From a virus, in the IMG/VR virus record IMGVR_UViG_3300047462_000712, positions 1 through 23,620 of that record: DNA of 23,620 bases; one strand, given 5' to 3'. Within the stretch, counting starts at the first letter, position 1. Every line of letters begins with the position of its first letter. The translations under genes and the position numbers were made by a program. The notes beneath the pieces are model-generated. The model saw nothing but the letters and a program-made list of their open reading frames with translations. It ran no database searches and was not told the DNA's origin. This document shows, piece after piece, positions 1-6,860 of the stretch.

Positions 1-396
1 ATGACCGAAGCAACGCCCTCCCCCCCGGAGTCGGCCACCGCCGACCCGCGCGTCGAGACGCTCGAACGCCGCATCGCCGAACTGGAGGCCACGCATCGCG
101 CCCGTCTGGTGCGTGCCGAACTCAAGGCCGAGGCGGTGCGCGCCGGCATGGTCGATCTCGACGGCCTTAAACTGGTCGATCTCGCCACCGTCGAAGTCGG
201 CGACGACGGCGAGGTCAAGGGCGGCGAGGCGCTGATGCGCGCCCTGCGCCGCACCAAGCCCTGGCTGTTCGGTCAGGCCAGCACCTCCAGCACCGCCGCC
301 GCGCCCCCGGCCACCCCGCCCGGCCCACGGCGCGCAATGGACATGACGCACGATGAATGGCGGGCAGCCCGCGCCGAGTTGCTCCGCCACCGCTGA
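1..396 (+). CDS. Scaffold-like capsid assembly protein
   Basis: This 131-aa acidic protein lies directly upstream of the major capsid gene, where phages encode their scaffolding protein. Residues about 14-45 are charged and heptad-like (VETLERRIAELEATHRARL), consistent with a coiled coil. They are followed by a segment reading LKAEAVRAGMVDLDGLKLVD and then by ALRRTKPWLF. That order of an alpha-helical segment, a 'DLDGLKLVD' turn, and a short 'KPWLF' motif is a pattern I associate with phage scaffold/GP20-type proteins. The tail from residue 93 is low-complexity Ala/Pro/Thr, then a basic C-terminal helix. The ATG is the first base of the window, so an upstream start cannot be excluded. Scaffold is inferred from position and composition. 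A minor head protein is the alternative. Confidence 0.6.
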   Translation: MTEATPSPPESATADPRVETLERRIAELEATHRARLVRAELKAEAVRAGMVDLDGLKLVDLATVEVGDDGEVKGGEALMRALRRTKPWLFGQASTSSTAAAPPATPPGPRRAMDMTHDEWRAARAELLRHR

Positions 397-484
397 TCCG
401 GCCAGCCGGCCACGCGTCGCCGGCACAAGCTCAACGCCACCCTGAGCCTCCCCAACCCGCTCCCCACACGAGGATCGCGCCCCC
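397..484 (+). other. Short intergenic gap before capsid gene
   Basis: This 88-base gap is one of the two largest in the window. It is GC-rich and holds only a weak GAGG at 470-473, eleven bases before the capsid ATG. I see no convincing promoter, terminator or small gene in it. Confidence 0.5.
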
Positions 485-1813
485 ATGGGTATCCAGAACT
501 TCCCTCTCGCGCTGCAGCCGATCATCCAGCAGGGCTTCCTCGAACGCGAGTTCGAGGCGGCGATGCAAAGCCGCCTTGGCTACCGCGCCTGCGCGGACCG
601 CGAGGATTTCGCCGTCGGCATCGGCGAGACGCTCACCAAGACCCGCGCCGGCCTCAAGTCCGCCATCACCACGCCGCTCAACCCGGCCACCAACACCAAT
701 CTGGACAACGGGCTGACGCCGCAGGGTTTCTCGGTCGAGCAGTTCACCATCACGCTCAATCACTATGCGGCCTCGACCGACCTCAACATGGTCACCAGCC
801 GTGTCGGCATCGCCAGCCAGTTCCTGCTGAATGCCGCCATCAACGGCGAACAGGCCGCCCGCTCGCTCGACGAACTGGCCCGCAACGCGCTGTTCGGCGC
901 CTATATGGGCGGCAACACGCGCATCACCCAGACACTCGCGGCAGCCGGTGCGACCGTTAAGGTGGATGATATCCGCGGATTTCAGACCGTCTCGGTCAAC
1001 GGCGTGCCAACCACCGTCGGATCCAGCGCATCGCTTGTCGTCAGCATCAACGGGACCAATTACACTCTGATCGGCGCCACGGCCGACACCGCCAACGTGT
1101 CGGCCGCGCTGCTTACCGGTGGCCAGAGCGGAACACTCACATTCACGACCAATGTCTCGGTCACCGACGGCACGGCGAACAACACTGTCGTGGCCGCGAA
1201 CGCCCCCCTCATCGCACGCCCGAACAACCGCGCCAACACCTCCCAGCTGACGGCCACCGACGTGCTGGACATGAGTACGCTGCTCAACGCGGTGGCCACG
1301 CTGCGTTCCAATGCGGTGCCGGAAATCGACGGCGTGTTCAACTGCTATCTCGATCCGGTCTCCGCCCGCCAGCTGTTCGCCGACGAGGCCTTCCGCCAGC
1401 TCTTCACCGGCGCCACCTCCGCCAACCAGGTGTTCAAAAGGGGGATGATCAACGACTTCCTCGGCCTGCGCTTCATCCCCACGACGGAGGCCTTCGTCAC
1501 GTCGATCAGCAACAGCAACAGCGCACTGGTCCGCCGCCCGATCATCTGCGGCAAGGGCGCGCTGGTGGAGGGCGATTTCGCCGGCATGAAGGACACCGAC
1601 GTGACACCGAAGGACGCCATCGTCTCGATGGTGGACGGCATCGCCATGGTCACCCGCGAGCCGATCGACCGGCTCCAGCAGATCATCGCCCAAAGCTGGT
1701 ATTGGATCGGCGGCTTCTGCGCCCCCACGGATATCACCACCACTTCCCAGACCATCCCCACCGCCAGCCCCGCCGCCTACAAGCGGGCGGTGGTGGTCGA
1801 GCATATCGGCTAG
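485..1813 (+). CDS. Major capsid protein (HK97 fold, with insertion domain)
   Basis: This 442-aa protein should be the main shell subunit of the head. The N-terminus (QPIIQQGFLEREFEAAMQSR) and the segment TLTKTRAGLKSAITTPLNP match the N-arm and E-loop region of a phage capsid family I recognise from alphaproteobacterial and other myoviruses. NTNLDNGLTPQGFSVEQFTI and DLNMVTSRVGIASQFL follow, corresponding to the spine helix and P-domain start. Residues about 160-240 are a beta-rich Ser/Thr/Val/Gly-rich insertion (VNGVPTTV...SGTLTFTTNVSV), probably a surface or stabilising subdomain. The A-domain resumes at NCYLDPVSARQLFADEAF. It follows the scaffold-like gene and precedes connector genes, as expected for a head module. 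The start is supported by a GAGG eleven bases upstream and by the natural N-terminus. Confidence 0.9.
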   Translation: MGIQNFPLALQPIIQQGFLEREFEAAMQSRLGYRACADREDFAVGIGETLTKTRAGLKSAITTPLNPATNTNLDNGLTPQGFSVEQFTITLNHYAASTDLNMVTSRVGIASQFLLNAAINGEQAARSLDELARNALFGAYMGGNTRITQTLAAAGATVKVDDIRGFQTVSVNGVPTTVGSSASLVVSINGTNYTLIGATADTANVSAALLTGGQSGTLTFTTNVSVTDGTANNTVVAANAPLIARPNNRANTSQLTATDVLDMSTLLNAVATLRSNAVPEIDGVFNCYLDPVSARQLFADEAFRQLFTGATSANQVFKRGMINDFLGLRFIPTTEAFVTSISNSNSALVRRPIICGKGALVEGDFAGMKDTDVTPKDAIVSMVDGIAMVTREPIDRLQQIIAQSWYWIGGFCAPTDITTTSQTIPTASPAAYKRAVVVEHIG

Positions 1814-1828
1814 GCGGCGGGCGCGCCC

Positions 1829-2206
1829 ATGGCCTTCACCGACACCGAGAAGACCGACATCCGCCGCTTCTGCGGCTATCCCGCCTATGGCGGCACGCCC
1901 CAGGGCTTCAATGGCTGGCGCTTCTATCAGGCCTACGGCGCGCTCGAATACCGCATGCAGTTCCTCTCCGGCGCGGAGGAGGCAGTGGTGCGACACCATC
2001 TCGCCACGCTACGCCAGTTGGAGGCGGCGATCCCCGCCGCCTCCGCCACGCTGGACACGGAGCAGGCGGCGGTCTGGACCCGCAACGCCGACGAGGTCCG
2101 CGACCGCACCCGCCTGTTCGACGACTGGCGGCGGCGGCTCTGCGGCTTCTTCGGACTGCCGCCAGGCCCTGCTTTGTCCGAGGCCGGGCTGAGGATCGTG
2201 GTGTGA
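1829..2206 (+). CDS. Head-tail connector-like protein
   Basis: This 125-aa protein sits immediately after the capsid gene in the neck region. It opens with FTDTEKTDIRRFCGYPAYGG, a short helix plus Gly/Pro-rich turn of the sort seen in small connector proteins. Long helices follow (EYRMQFLSGAEEAVVRHHLATLRQLEAAI and a second helix around residues 75-110 with DRTRLFDDWRRRL). It has no signal peptide or membrane segment. The mostly helical fold, the length and the gene order fit an adaptor that attaches to the portal (gp6/gp15-type). The stop TGA shares its A with the next ATG, so it is translationally coupled to 2206. The exact connector role is inferred from position. Confidence 0.5.
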   Translation: MAFTDTEKTDIRRFCGYPAYGGTPQGFNGWRFYQAYGALEYRMQFLSGAEEAVVRHHLATLRQLEAAIPAASATLDTEQAAVWTRNADEVRDRTRLFDDWRRRLCGFFGLPPGPALSEAGLRIVV

Positions 2207-2862
2207 TGCATCAGGCGCTGTTGCAGGACATCATTCGCCGCGGCGTCGGGCGCGGGGCCGCGGCCGCCGGCGCGTGGTGCGATGCCTACCGCCCGAACGG
2301 TCCGCACGATCCGCTGGCCTCCGTCAACCGCTTCCTCCGCCTGCCCGTCATTCTCGCGCCGCCCAGCGGGTTCGCTCAGCCGGTCGGCTATGGCGCGGCG
2401 ATCTGGACCGGCCAGTTCGACGCGGCGGCGACGCGGCCCGGGGACTACCTCGTCCGCCCGGCGGCACAGGGCGAGGAACGCGCAATCTGGTTCATCGCAG
2501 CCCAGCAGGCACTGCTGCCGGTGCTGTGCGTCCACGCCACCCGCATCGTGGCCCTCCATCGCCCCGCACCGCAATCCGCCATCGGGGTCAATCCCTATGG
2601 CGGGGTGCTGCGCGGCGGGGCCATCCCGCTCGCCACCGGCTGGCCCGCCAGCGTGCTGACCGGCGGAGCGGGGCTCGATCCGGCAAGCCTCCCGGCTGAC
2701 GCCGCGCCCGGCGGTTGGTCGGTTCTGCTCCCACCACTCGGCGACGTGCTGCTCCGCGCTGGGGATCTGATGACCGACGACCTCGCCCGCACCGGGATCG
2801 TCGCCGCCGCCGAACGCACCGACCTCGGCTGGCGCCTCCAGGTGCGCCAGGCCACGACGTAA
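2206..2862 (+). CDS. Neck-region structural protein, function unknown
   Basis: This 218-aa protein starts at an ATG overlapping the previous stop (TGATG). The open frame extends much further upstream, but that part lies inside the capsid and connector genes and is not coding-like. It contains the segments CDAYRPNGPHDPLASVNRF, YGAAIWTGQFDAAATRPGDY and EERAIWFIAAQQALLPVLCV, and ends in an alternation of short beta strands (WSVLLPPLGDVLLRAGDLM). The small beta-rich build, with a 'GDYLV...WFIA' element, resembles uncharacterised neck proteins that sit between connector and tail-terminator genes in other contractile phages. A head-closure (stopper) or decoration role is possible. I do not recognise a named family. 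Confidence 0.5.
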   Translation: MHQALLQDIIRRGVGRGAAAAGAWCDAYRPNGPHDPLASVNRFLRLPVILAPPSGFAQPVGYGAAIWTGQFDAAATRPGDYLVRPAAQGEERAIWFIAAQQALLPVLCVHATRIVALHRPAPQSAIGVNPYGGVLRGGAIPLATGWPASVLTGGAGLDPASLPADAAPGGWSVLLPPLGDVLLRAGDLMTDDLARTGIVAAAERTDLGWRLQVRQATT

Positions 2863-2899
2863 CGTGGTTTGCCGCCCGACATGACGATGGAACCCAGCC

Positions 2900-3730
2900 A
2901 TGGCCGACCAATCCGATGTCGAGACCGCGCTCGTCGCGCGGGTCGCCGCCATCCTCTACCCGCTCGGGCCCAACGCACCCTCGACGCTGAACCGCCTGTG
3001 CCGCATCTATCGCGGCTGGCCACACAGCGCGTCGCTGGACGCTGACCTCGCGGAAGGCCACGTCAACGTCACGGTGTTTCCCGATCCGCGCCACGAACGC
3101 GTCACCACGCGCTATCCCGCCGAATTCCGGATCGTCACCCGCGCCACGCCCACCTACACGGTCGCCACAACGCAGACGGATGCGACCATCGGCGGCATGC
3201 CCGGCGGCGGGCAACTGGTCGGCCTGCTGGTGGACAACATCGCCGTCGTGCATCGCACCGCGCCGTCCGACAGCCCCGAACTCGTGGCCGCCATCCTCGC
3301 CGCCGACCTCGCCACGCAACGGGTCGCCTTCGCCGCCGGCCCCACGATCAACCTTCCCGGTGCGGCCCGCATCATCGGCCGCGTGGTGGCCGACCAGTTG
3401 GCGCGGTCCGAAACCCGCCGCCAGCGACAGGGTTTCCGCATCAGCCTCTGGTGCCCCGACCCCGCCACGCGCGATGCCTGCGCATCCGCCATCGACGCCG
3501 CGCTCTCGGCCATCGATTTCATCGACCTGCCAGACGGCACCGCCGGACGGCTGCTATTTCATGGCTCCACCGTGATCGACCAGGCGGAGAGTGCCGCTCT
3601 GTTCCGCCGCGACCTGCTCTACAGCGTGGATTACGCCACCACCGTCTCGGCCACGCTGCCCGCCCTGATCTTCGGCGACACGGACTTCGCCGCCGATCAC
3701 GGCCCGACGATCCGCACCTGCATCGGCTGA
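2900..3730 (+). CDS. Tail terminator/completion-like protein
   Basis: This 276-aa protein precedes the sheath genes, the position of the tail terminator in contractile phages. It begins with a helix (SDVETALVARVAAILYPLG) followed by RIYRGWPHSASLDADLAEG and a strand NVTVFPD, an arrangement typical of tail-completion proteins with a mixed alpha/beta fold. The middle holds a second alpha/beta unit (residues about 120-200, including QGFRISLWCPDPATRDACAS and AIDAALSAIDFIDLPDG), and the end is beta-rich (LLYSVDYATTVSATLPALIFG). No membrane segment is seen. The likely role is capping the top of the tail tube and sheath. That is an inference from order and fold-like pattern, because no diagnostic motif is present. 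Confidence 0.5.
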   Translation: MADQSDVETALVARVAAILYPLGPNAPSTLNRLCRIYRGWPHSASLDADLAEGHVNVTVFPDPRHERVTTRYPAEFRIVTRATPTYTVATTQTDATIGGMPGGGQLVGLLVDNIAVVHRTAPSDSPELVAAILAADLATQRVAFAAGPTINLPGAARIIGRVVADQLARSETRRQRQGFRISLWCPDPATRDACASAIDAALSAIDFIDLPDGTAGRLLFHGSTVIDQAESAALFRRDLLYSVDYATTVSATLPALIFGDTDFAADHGPTIRTCIG

Positions 3731-3758
3731 CCCGCTCCCCTTCCCGGAGAACCCCTTC

Positions 3759-3941
3759 ATGACCCCGACCCTCGTCGTCGTGCGCCCGTTCGGGACGCAC
3801 GCGAAAGGCGACGCCATCGCCGATGCCGCCACGGTGGCGCAAATCCTCGCCACCGAACACGCCACAAAGGTGGTGCGTGTGTTCTCCACCGCCACACCGG
3901 CGCCCGCGCCGGCCCCCACCACCGCGCAGCAGGGAGGCTGA
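3759..3941 (+). CDS. Small pre-sheath protein
   Basis: This 60-aa protein has a GGAG ribosome-binding site upstream and ends seven bases before the sheath gene. It begins with a beta-like strand (TLVVVRPFG), then an alanine-rich helix, then a second strand (KVVRVFST), and finishes in an Ala/Pro/Thr tail. Mu-like phages encode a small protein in the equivalent slot between the tail terminator and sheath (Mu gp38/DUF2635 type), and this is a positional analogue. Sequence similarity to that family is not clear to me, so no function is claimed beyond a tail-associated small protein. Confidence 0.55.
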   Translation: MTPTLVVVRPFGTHAKGDAIADAATVAQILATEHATKVVRVFSTATPAPAPAPTTAQQGG

Positions 3942-3947
3942 TCCGCC

Positions 3948-5519
3948 ATGCCCATCGTCCAGCAGGGCGCGATCAACACCACCGCGCTGGTGGTGCCCGA
4001 TCTCTACGTGCAGATCGTCCCGCCGCAGAACCTCGTGCTCAACGGCGTGCCCACAAATGTCATCGGCGTGGTCGGCACTGCCTCTTGGGGGCCGGTCGGT
4101 CAGCCGGTGATCGTCGGCACGATGGCCGGTTATGCCAGCAATTTCGGGCCCGTCATGGCCCGCAAATACGATCTCGGCACGCCGGTCGCCACGGCCGTCC
4201 AGCAAGGGGCGTCGGCCTTCCGCTGCGTGCGCGTCACCGACGGCTCGGATTCCGCCGCGCAGTTTGAACTGCCGAACACCACCTTCCTGTTCACGGCGCT
4301 CTACACCGGCAGCCTGGGGAACAGCATCCGCGTCACGCTGTCGGCGGGCAGCGCCGCCGGAACCTGGCGGCTCACCGTCGTGATGCCCGGCCTGCCGCCC
4401 GAAATGTTCGACAACATCGCCGGCGCTGGCGCCGCGTTCTGGACCGCGCTCGCGGCGGCGGTGAACAACGGCATCACCAACCAGCGCGGCCCCAGCCAGT
4501 TGGTCGTCGCCTCCGCCGCCGGCACCTCGGTCGCGCCTTTCGCGTTCAGCTACACGATGACCGGCGGGGTCCAGGGCACCGACGGCGCATCCGGCGTCAC
4601 CGCCGCGACGCTGGTGGGCCAGGATGTCCCGCCCCGCCACGGCATGTACGCGCTGCGCGGCCAGGGCTGCTCCATCGGCGTGCTGTCGGATGCCGACGAT
4701 GCCTCCACCTGGGTCGTGCAGGCGGGCTTCGGCCTGTCCGAGGGGCTCTACATGATCATCCCCGGACCGGCGGGCGACACGATCGTCGATGCCGTGGGCG
4801 CCAAACAATCCACCGGGCTGGACAGCTACGCCGCCAAGCTGATGTTCGGCGACTGGCTCTACTGGAACGACCAGGTCAACGGCATCCTTCGTCTCGTCTC
4901 CCCGCAGGGCTTCGTGGCCGGACGGCTCGGCAATCTCTCGCCGGAGCAGTCGAGCCTGAACAAGCCGCTCTACGGGGTCGTCGGCAGCCAGAAATCCGGC
5001 CAGCCGGGCACAGGTCAGGCGAATTCCTATTCCTCGGCCGAGCTCGCCGCGCTGCTCCAGGCCGGCATCGACGTTATCACCAACCCACAGCCCGCCGGCA
5101 GCTTCTGGGGCGTGCGCGGCGGCCACAACTCCAGCTCCAACGCCGCCACCAATGGCGATAACTACACGCGGATGACGAACTACATTGCCGCCACCCTCGC
5201 CTCCGGCATGGGCCAGTATGTCGGCCAGGTCATCACCGCACAGCTGTTCCAGCGAATCCGCGCCACCCAGCTCGCCTTCCTGCAGAACATGCTCACCCAG
5301 GGCCTGCTCGGCAGCACGGACGGCTCGGTGCCCTTCAGCGTCATCTGCGACGTCTCGAACAACCCGCCAAGCCGCACCGGGCTGGGCTACGTGCAATCCG
5401 ACGCGCAAATCCAGTACCAGGCGATCAACGAGAAGTTCATCGTCAACATCGAGGGCGGCCAGACCGTGCAGGTCCAGGTCCAAACCCTGCCGACCAGCAC
5501 GCCCGCACTCACCGCGTAA
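3948..5519 (+). CDS. Contractile tail sheath protein
   Basis: This 523-aa protein forms the outer contractile sheath around the tail tube and powers contraction during DNA delivery. The N-terminus (VVPDLYVQIVPPQNLVLNGV) and the following NVIGVVGTASWGPVGQPVIV are the beta-hairpin handshake region seen in Mu gpL-type sheaths. The centre carries insertion domains (about 90-300). The conserved C-terminal half includes FWGVRGGHNSSSNAATNGDN around residue 386, then YTRMTNYIAATLASGMGQYV. The last strands (FIVNIEGGQTVQVQVQTL) form the C-arm that links neighbouring subunits. Length is usual for the family (400-550 aa). A strong GGGAGG site lies upstream, and the tube gene follows 21 bases later, as in other myoviruses. 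Confidence 0.93.
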   Translation: MPIVQQGAINTTALVVPDLYVQIVPPQNLVLNGVPTNVIGVVGTASWGPVGQPVIVGTMAGYASNFGPVMARKYDLGTPVATAVQQGASAFRCVRVTDGSDSAAQFELPNTTFLFTALYTGSLGNSIRVTLSAGSAAGTWRLTVVMPGLPPEMFDNIAGAGAAFWTALAAAVNNGITNQRGPSQLVVASAAGTSVAPFAFSYTMTGGVQGTDGASGVTAATLVGQDVPPRHGMYALRGQGCSIGVLSDADDASTWVVQAGFGLSEGLYMIIPGPAGDTIVDAVGAKQSTGLDSYAAKLMFGDWLYWNDQVNGILRLVSPQGFVAGRLGNLSPEQSSLNKPLYGVVGSQKSGQPGTGQANSYSSAELAALLQAGIDVITNPQPAGSFWGVRGGHNSSSNAATNGDNYTRMTNYIAATLASGMGQYVGQVITAQLFQRIRATQLAFLQNMLTQGLLGSTDGSVPFSVICDVSNNPPSRTGLGYVQSDAQIQYQAINEKFIVNIEGGQTVQVQVQTLPTSTPALTA

Positions 5520-5540
5520 GCACCGAGGACACGCAAACAC

Positions 5541-5969
5541 ATGCCCAGCAACACATTCTCGGTCGGCCGCGACTGCCAGCTTGTCGTCATGGGTCCGTTC
5601 GGCCGTGTCGATCTCACCCATGTCACCGGGTTCGACAGCCGCCAGGTCACCTCCGCCATCCGCATCGACCGCATCGACGGCGTGCTGCTCGCCGCGGAAT
5701 TGCCGAAAGGCTGGGAGGGCACGTTCGAACTCGAACGCGGCTCCTCCACCGCCGATGATTTCGTCGCGCGGCTGGAGGCCAGCTACCTCTCGGGGGCCCC
5801 GATCACGCCCGGCACACTCTATCAATACGTGCAGGAGACGGATGGCTCGACGTCCACCTACCAGTACAACTCGGTGGTGTTCAAATTCGCCCAGGCCGGC
5901 AGCTGGCGCGGCGACCAGAGCGTGAAGCAGCGCCTGGAATTCTTCGCCGCCACCCGCACCCGCGTCTGA
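5541..5969 (+). CDS. Tail tube protein
   Basis: This 142-aa protein directly follows the sheath and is the hexameric subunit of the inner tube. It is beta-rich: CQLVVMGPFGRVDLTHVTGF, then RIDGVLLAAELPKGWEGTFE, a helix (TADDFVARLEASYL), and two long strands (YQYVQETDGSTSTYQYNSVVF). GWEGTFELERGSS and the final KQRLEFFAATRTR resemble Mu-M/P2-FII-like tube subunits. The length is within the 115-180 aa usual for this class. It sits between the sheath and the tail assembly chaperone, matching the canonical order. A GAGG lies upstream of the ATG. Confidence 0.85.
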   Translation: MPSNTFSVGRDCQLVVMGPFGRVDLTHVTGFDSRQVTSAIRIDRIDGVLLAAELPKGWEGTFELERGSSTADDFVARLEASYLSGAPITPGTLYQYVQETDGSTSTYQYNSVVFKFAQAGSWRGDQSVKQRLEFFAATRTRV

Positions 5970-5977
5970 ACCCCGCG

Positions 5978-6331
5978 ATGCAATCGCAGGACACACCCTC
6001 CGCCCGCCTCATCGCCGCCGCCCAGGCCGCCCCGGAGGTGACTGATGCGCAAGGCCGCCGCCTCGCGCTGAAGCGGCTCACGGCGCTGGACAAGCTGCGC
6101 CTGTTCAAGGCGGCCGGACCGGGCCTCTCGCAAAACCAGCCCTGGCTTGGCATGGCGGTTCTGGCAGCCTCGGTCGCCGCCATCGACGATATCCCGGTGC
6201 CGCCGCCGGGCACCGAGGCGCAGATCGAGGCGCTGGTCGCCCGCCTCGGCGATCCCGGCCTCGCGGCCATCGCCACCGGGCTCGACAGTGCCGCGCCGCC
6301 CGTCGATCTCGCGGCCCACGCGGGAAACTGA
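5978..6331 (+). CDS. Tail assembly chaperone, short form (G)
   Basis: This 117-aa product is the zero-frame form of the tail assembly chaperone, a non-structural protein that assists folding of the tape measure and tube polymerisation. It is mostly helical: SARLIAAAQAAPEVTDAQGR, then a conserved-looking stretch with LKRLTALDKLRLFKAAGPG, then helices through residue 117. It follows the tube gene by eight bases, the position of Mu gp41, P2 E and lambda G. The reading frame ends at TGA 6329-6331. The heptamer GGGAAAC at 6322-6328 sits in the correct phase immediately before this stop, so a fraction of ribosomes can slip into a second frame (see the fusion entry). Confidence 0.82.
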   Translation: MQSQDTPSARLIAAAQAAPEVTDAQGRRLALKRLTALDKLRLFKAAGPGLSQNQPWLGMAVLAASVAAIDDIPVPPPGTEAQIEALVARLGDPGLAAIATGLDSAAPPVDLAAHAGN

Positions 6332-6501
6332 GCCGGCACCCCGATCTGGTCGATTGCCTGTTCCTGGTGCGGAACGGGGTGCCCTTCGACGTCGCTTTCA
6401 GCCTGCCCCCGGAAGACCGCCTCGCCTGGGTGGTCGCACTCGGCACGCTCGATGGCAACGAGTTCGACTTCGCGCGGATGCGCTGGAAGGATCGCGGATG
6501 A
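5978..6501 (+). CDS. Tail assembly chaperone, frameshift fusion (GT)
   Basis: A -1 slip at GGGAAAC (6322-6328) would extend the 117-aa G product by 57 residues to 174 aa, ending at TGA 6499-6501. The extension reads from L, S, R, H at 6328 through DLVDCLFLVRNGVPFDVAF and ends EFDFARMRWKDRG. That acidic-aromatic ending followed by basic residues is typical of phage T extensions. This second frame has no start codon of its own near its beginning and no room for an RBS, so it can only be made as a fusion. The next gene's ATG (6498) overlaps its stop by ATGA, showing that the frame is genuinely used. I infer G and GT are both made, as in lambda and P2. Confidence 0.85.
6322..6383 (+). promoter_or_regulatory. 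Programmed -1 frameshift signal (slippery heptamer plus stem-loop)
   Basis: The heptamer GGGAAAC at 6322-6328 has the X-XXY-YYZ form in the zero frame (G GGA AAC), so both tRNAs can re-pair as GGG and AAA. A six-base spacer (6329-6334) follows. Then come GGCACCCCG (6335-6343) and CGGGGTGCC (6375-6383), a perfect 9-bp stem with a 31-nt loop. Spacers of about 5-8 nt to a stem or pseudoknot are usual for -1 sites. The heptamer, its phase, the stop and the stem were read directly. Whether the loop forms a pseudoknot is not decided. Confidence 0.88.
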
Positions 6502-6860
6502 AACTCGCCGATCTCGCCACCGGCCTCGCCCGCCTCGACCTCGACGCGGTCGCGGCGACGGCGCTGGCGGCCCAGGCGAACACCATCGGCGAGGCGGTGC
6601 GCGAGGCGCTCTCCCACCCGCCCGGCCTGGAACATGTCTATCCCTGGAAGCAATCCGGCGCCCTGCAGGCCAGCATCGGCGTCGCCGCCGAAGGGAGCGA
6701 GGCGGTGATCGGCTCGACCGATCCGGTCGCGTTCTGGCAGGAACACGGCACCTCGCGCATCCCACCGCGCCCTTTCCTCGCCCCGGTCGCCGCCGCACAG
6801 GCCGAGGCGACAGCCGCCGCCATCGGCGGGGCGGTGGCTGCCGCAATCGGAGGCGTGTGA
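6498..6860 (+). CDS. HK97-gp10-like tail/neck protein
   Basis: This 120-aa protein starts at an ATG overlapping the frameshifted chaperone stop. The frame is open further upstream, but that part is another frame of the chaperone and is not coding-like. A helical N-terminus (residues 1-32) is followed by WKQSGALQASIG, then a strand around EAVIGSTDPVAFWQE, and finally HGTSRIPPRPFL near residue 90. The 'GTSRxPPRPFL' element is the hallmark I associate with HK97-gp10/virion morphogenesis proteins. Those usually sit in the neck cluster, whereas this one lies between the chaperone and the tape-measure-position gene. Its stop overlaps the next ATG (TGATG). The family call is by motif, the tail-completion role is inference. 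Confidence 0.62.
   Translation: MKLADLATGLARLDLDAVAATALAAQANTIGEAVREALSHPPGLEHVYPWKQSGALQASIGVAAEGSEAVIGSTDPVAFWQEHGTSRIPPRPFLAPVAAAQAEATAAAIGGAVAAAIGGV

Noticed and set aside
431-1999. Minus-strand open frame (522 codons) opposite the capsid gene
   Set aside because: It covers a confident capsid gene with a shadow composition and no recognisable domain.
3519-5996. Long minus-strand open frame (825 codons) opposite the sheath and tube genes
   Set aside because: It mirrors well-identified sheath and tube genes, has the His/Arg/Gly/Asp-heavy composition of a GC-rich shadow, and matches no family. Long antisense frames are expected from the third-position GC bias.
6147-6497. Upstream extension of the gp10-like frame
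   Set aside because: It runs through the chaperone in another frame with an Arg/Pro/Ser-rich shadow composition; the overlap start at 6498 is better.
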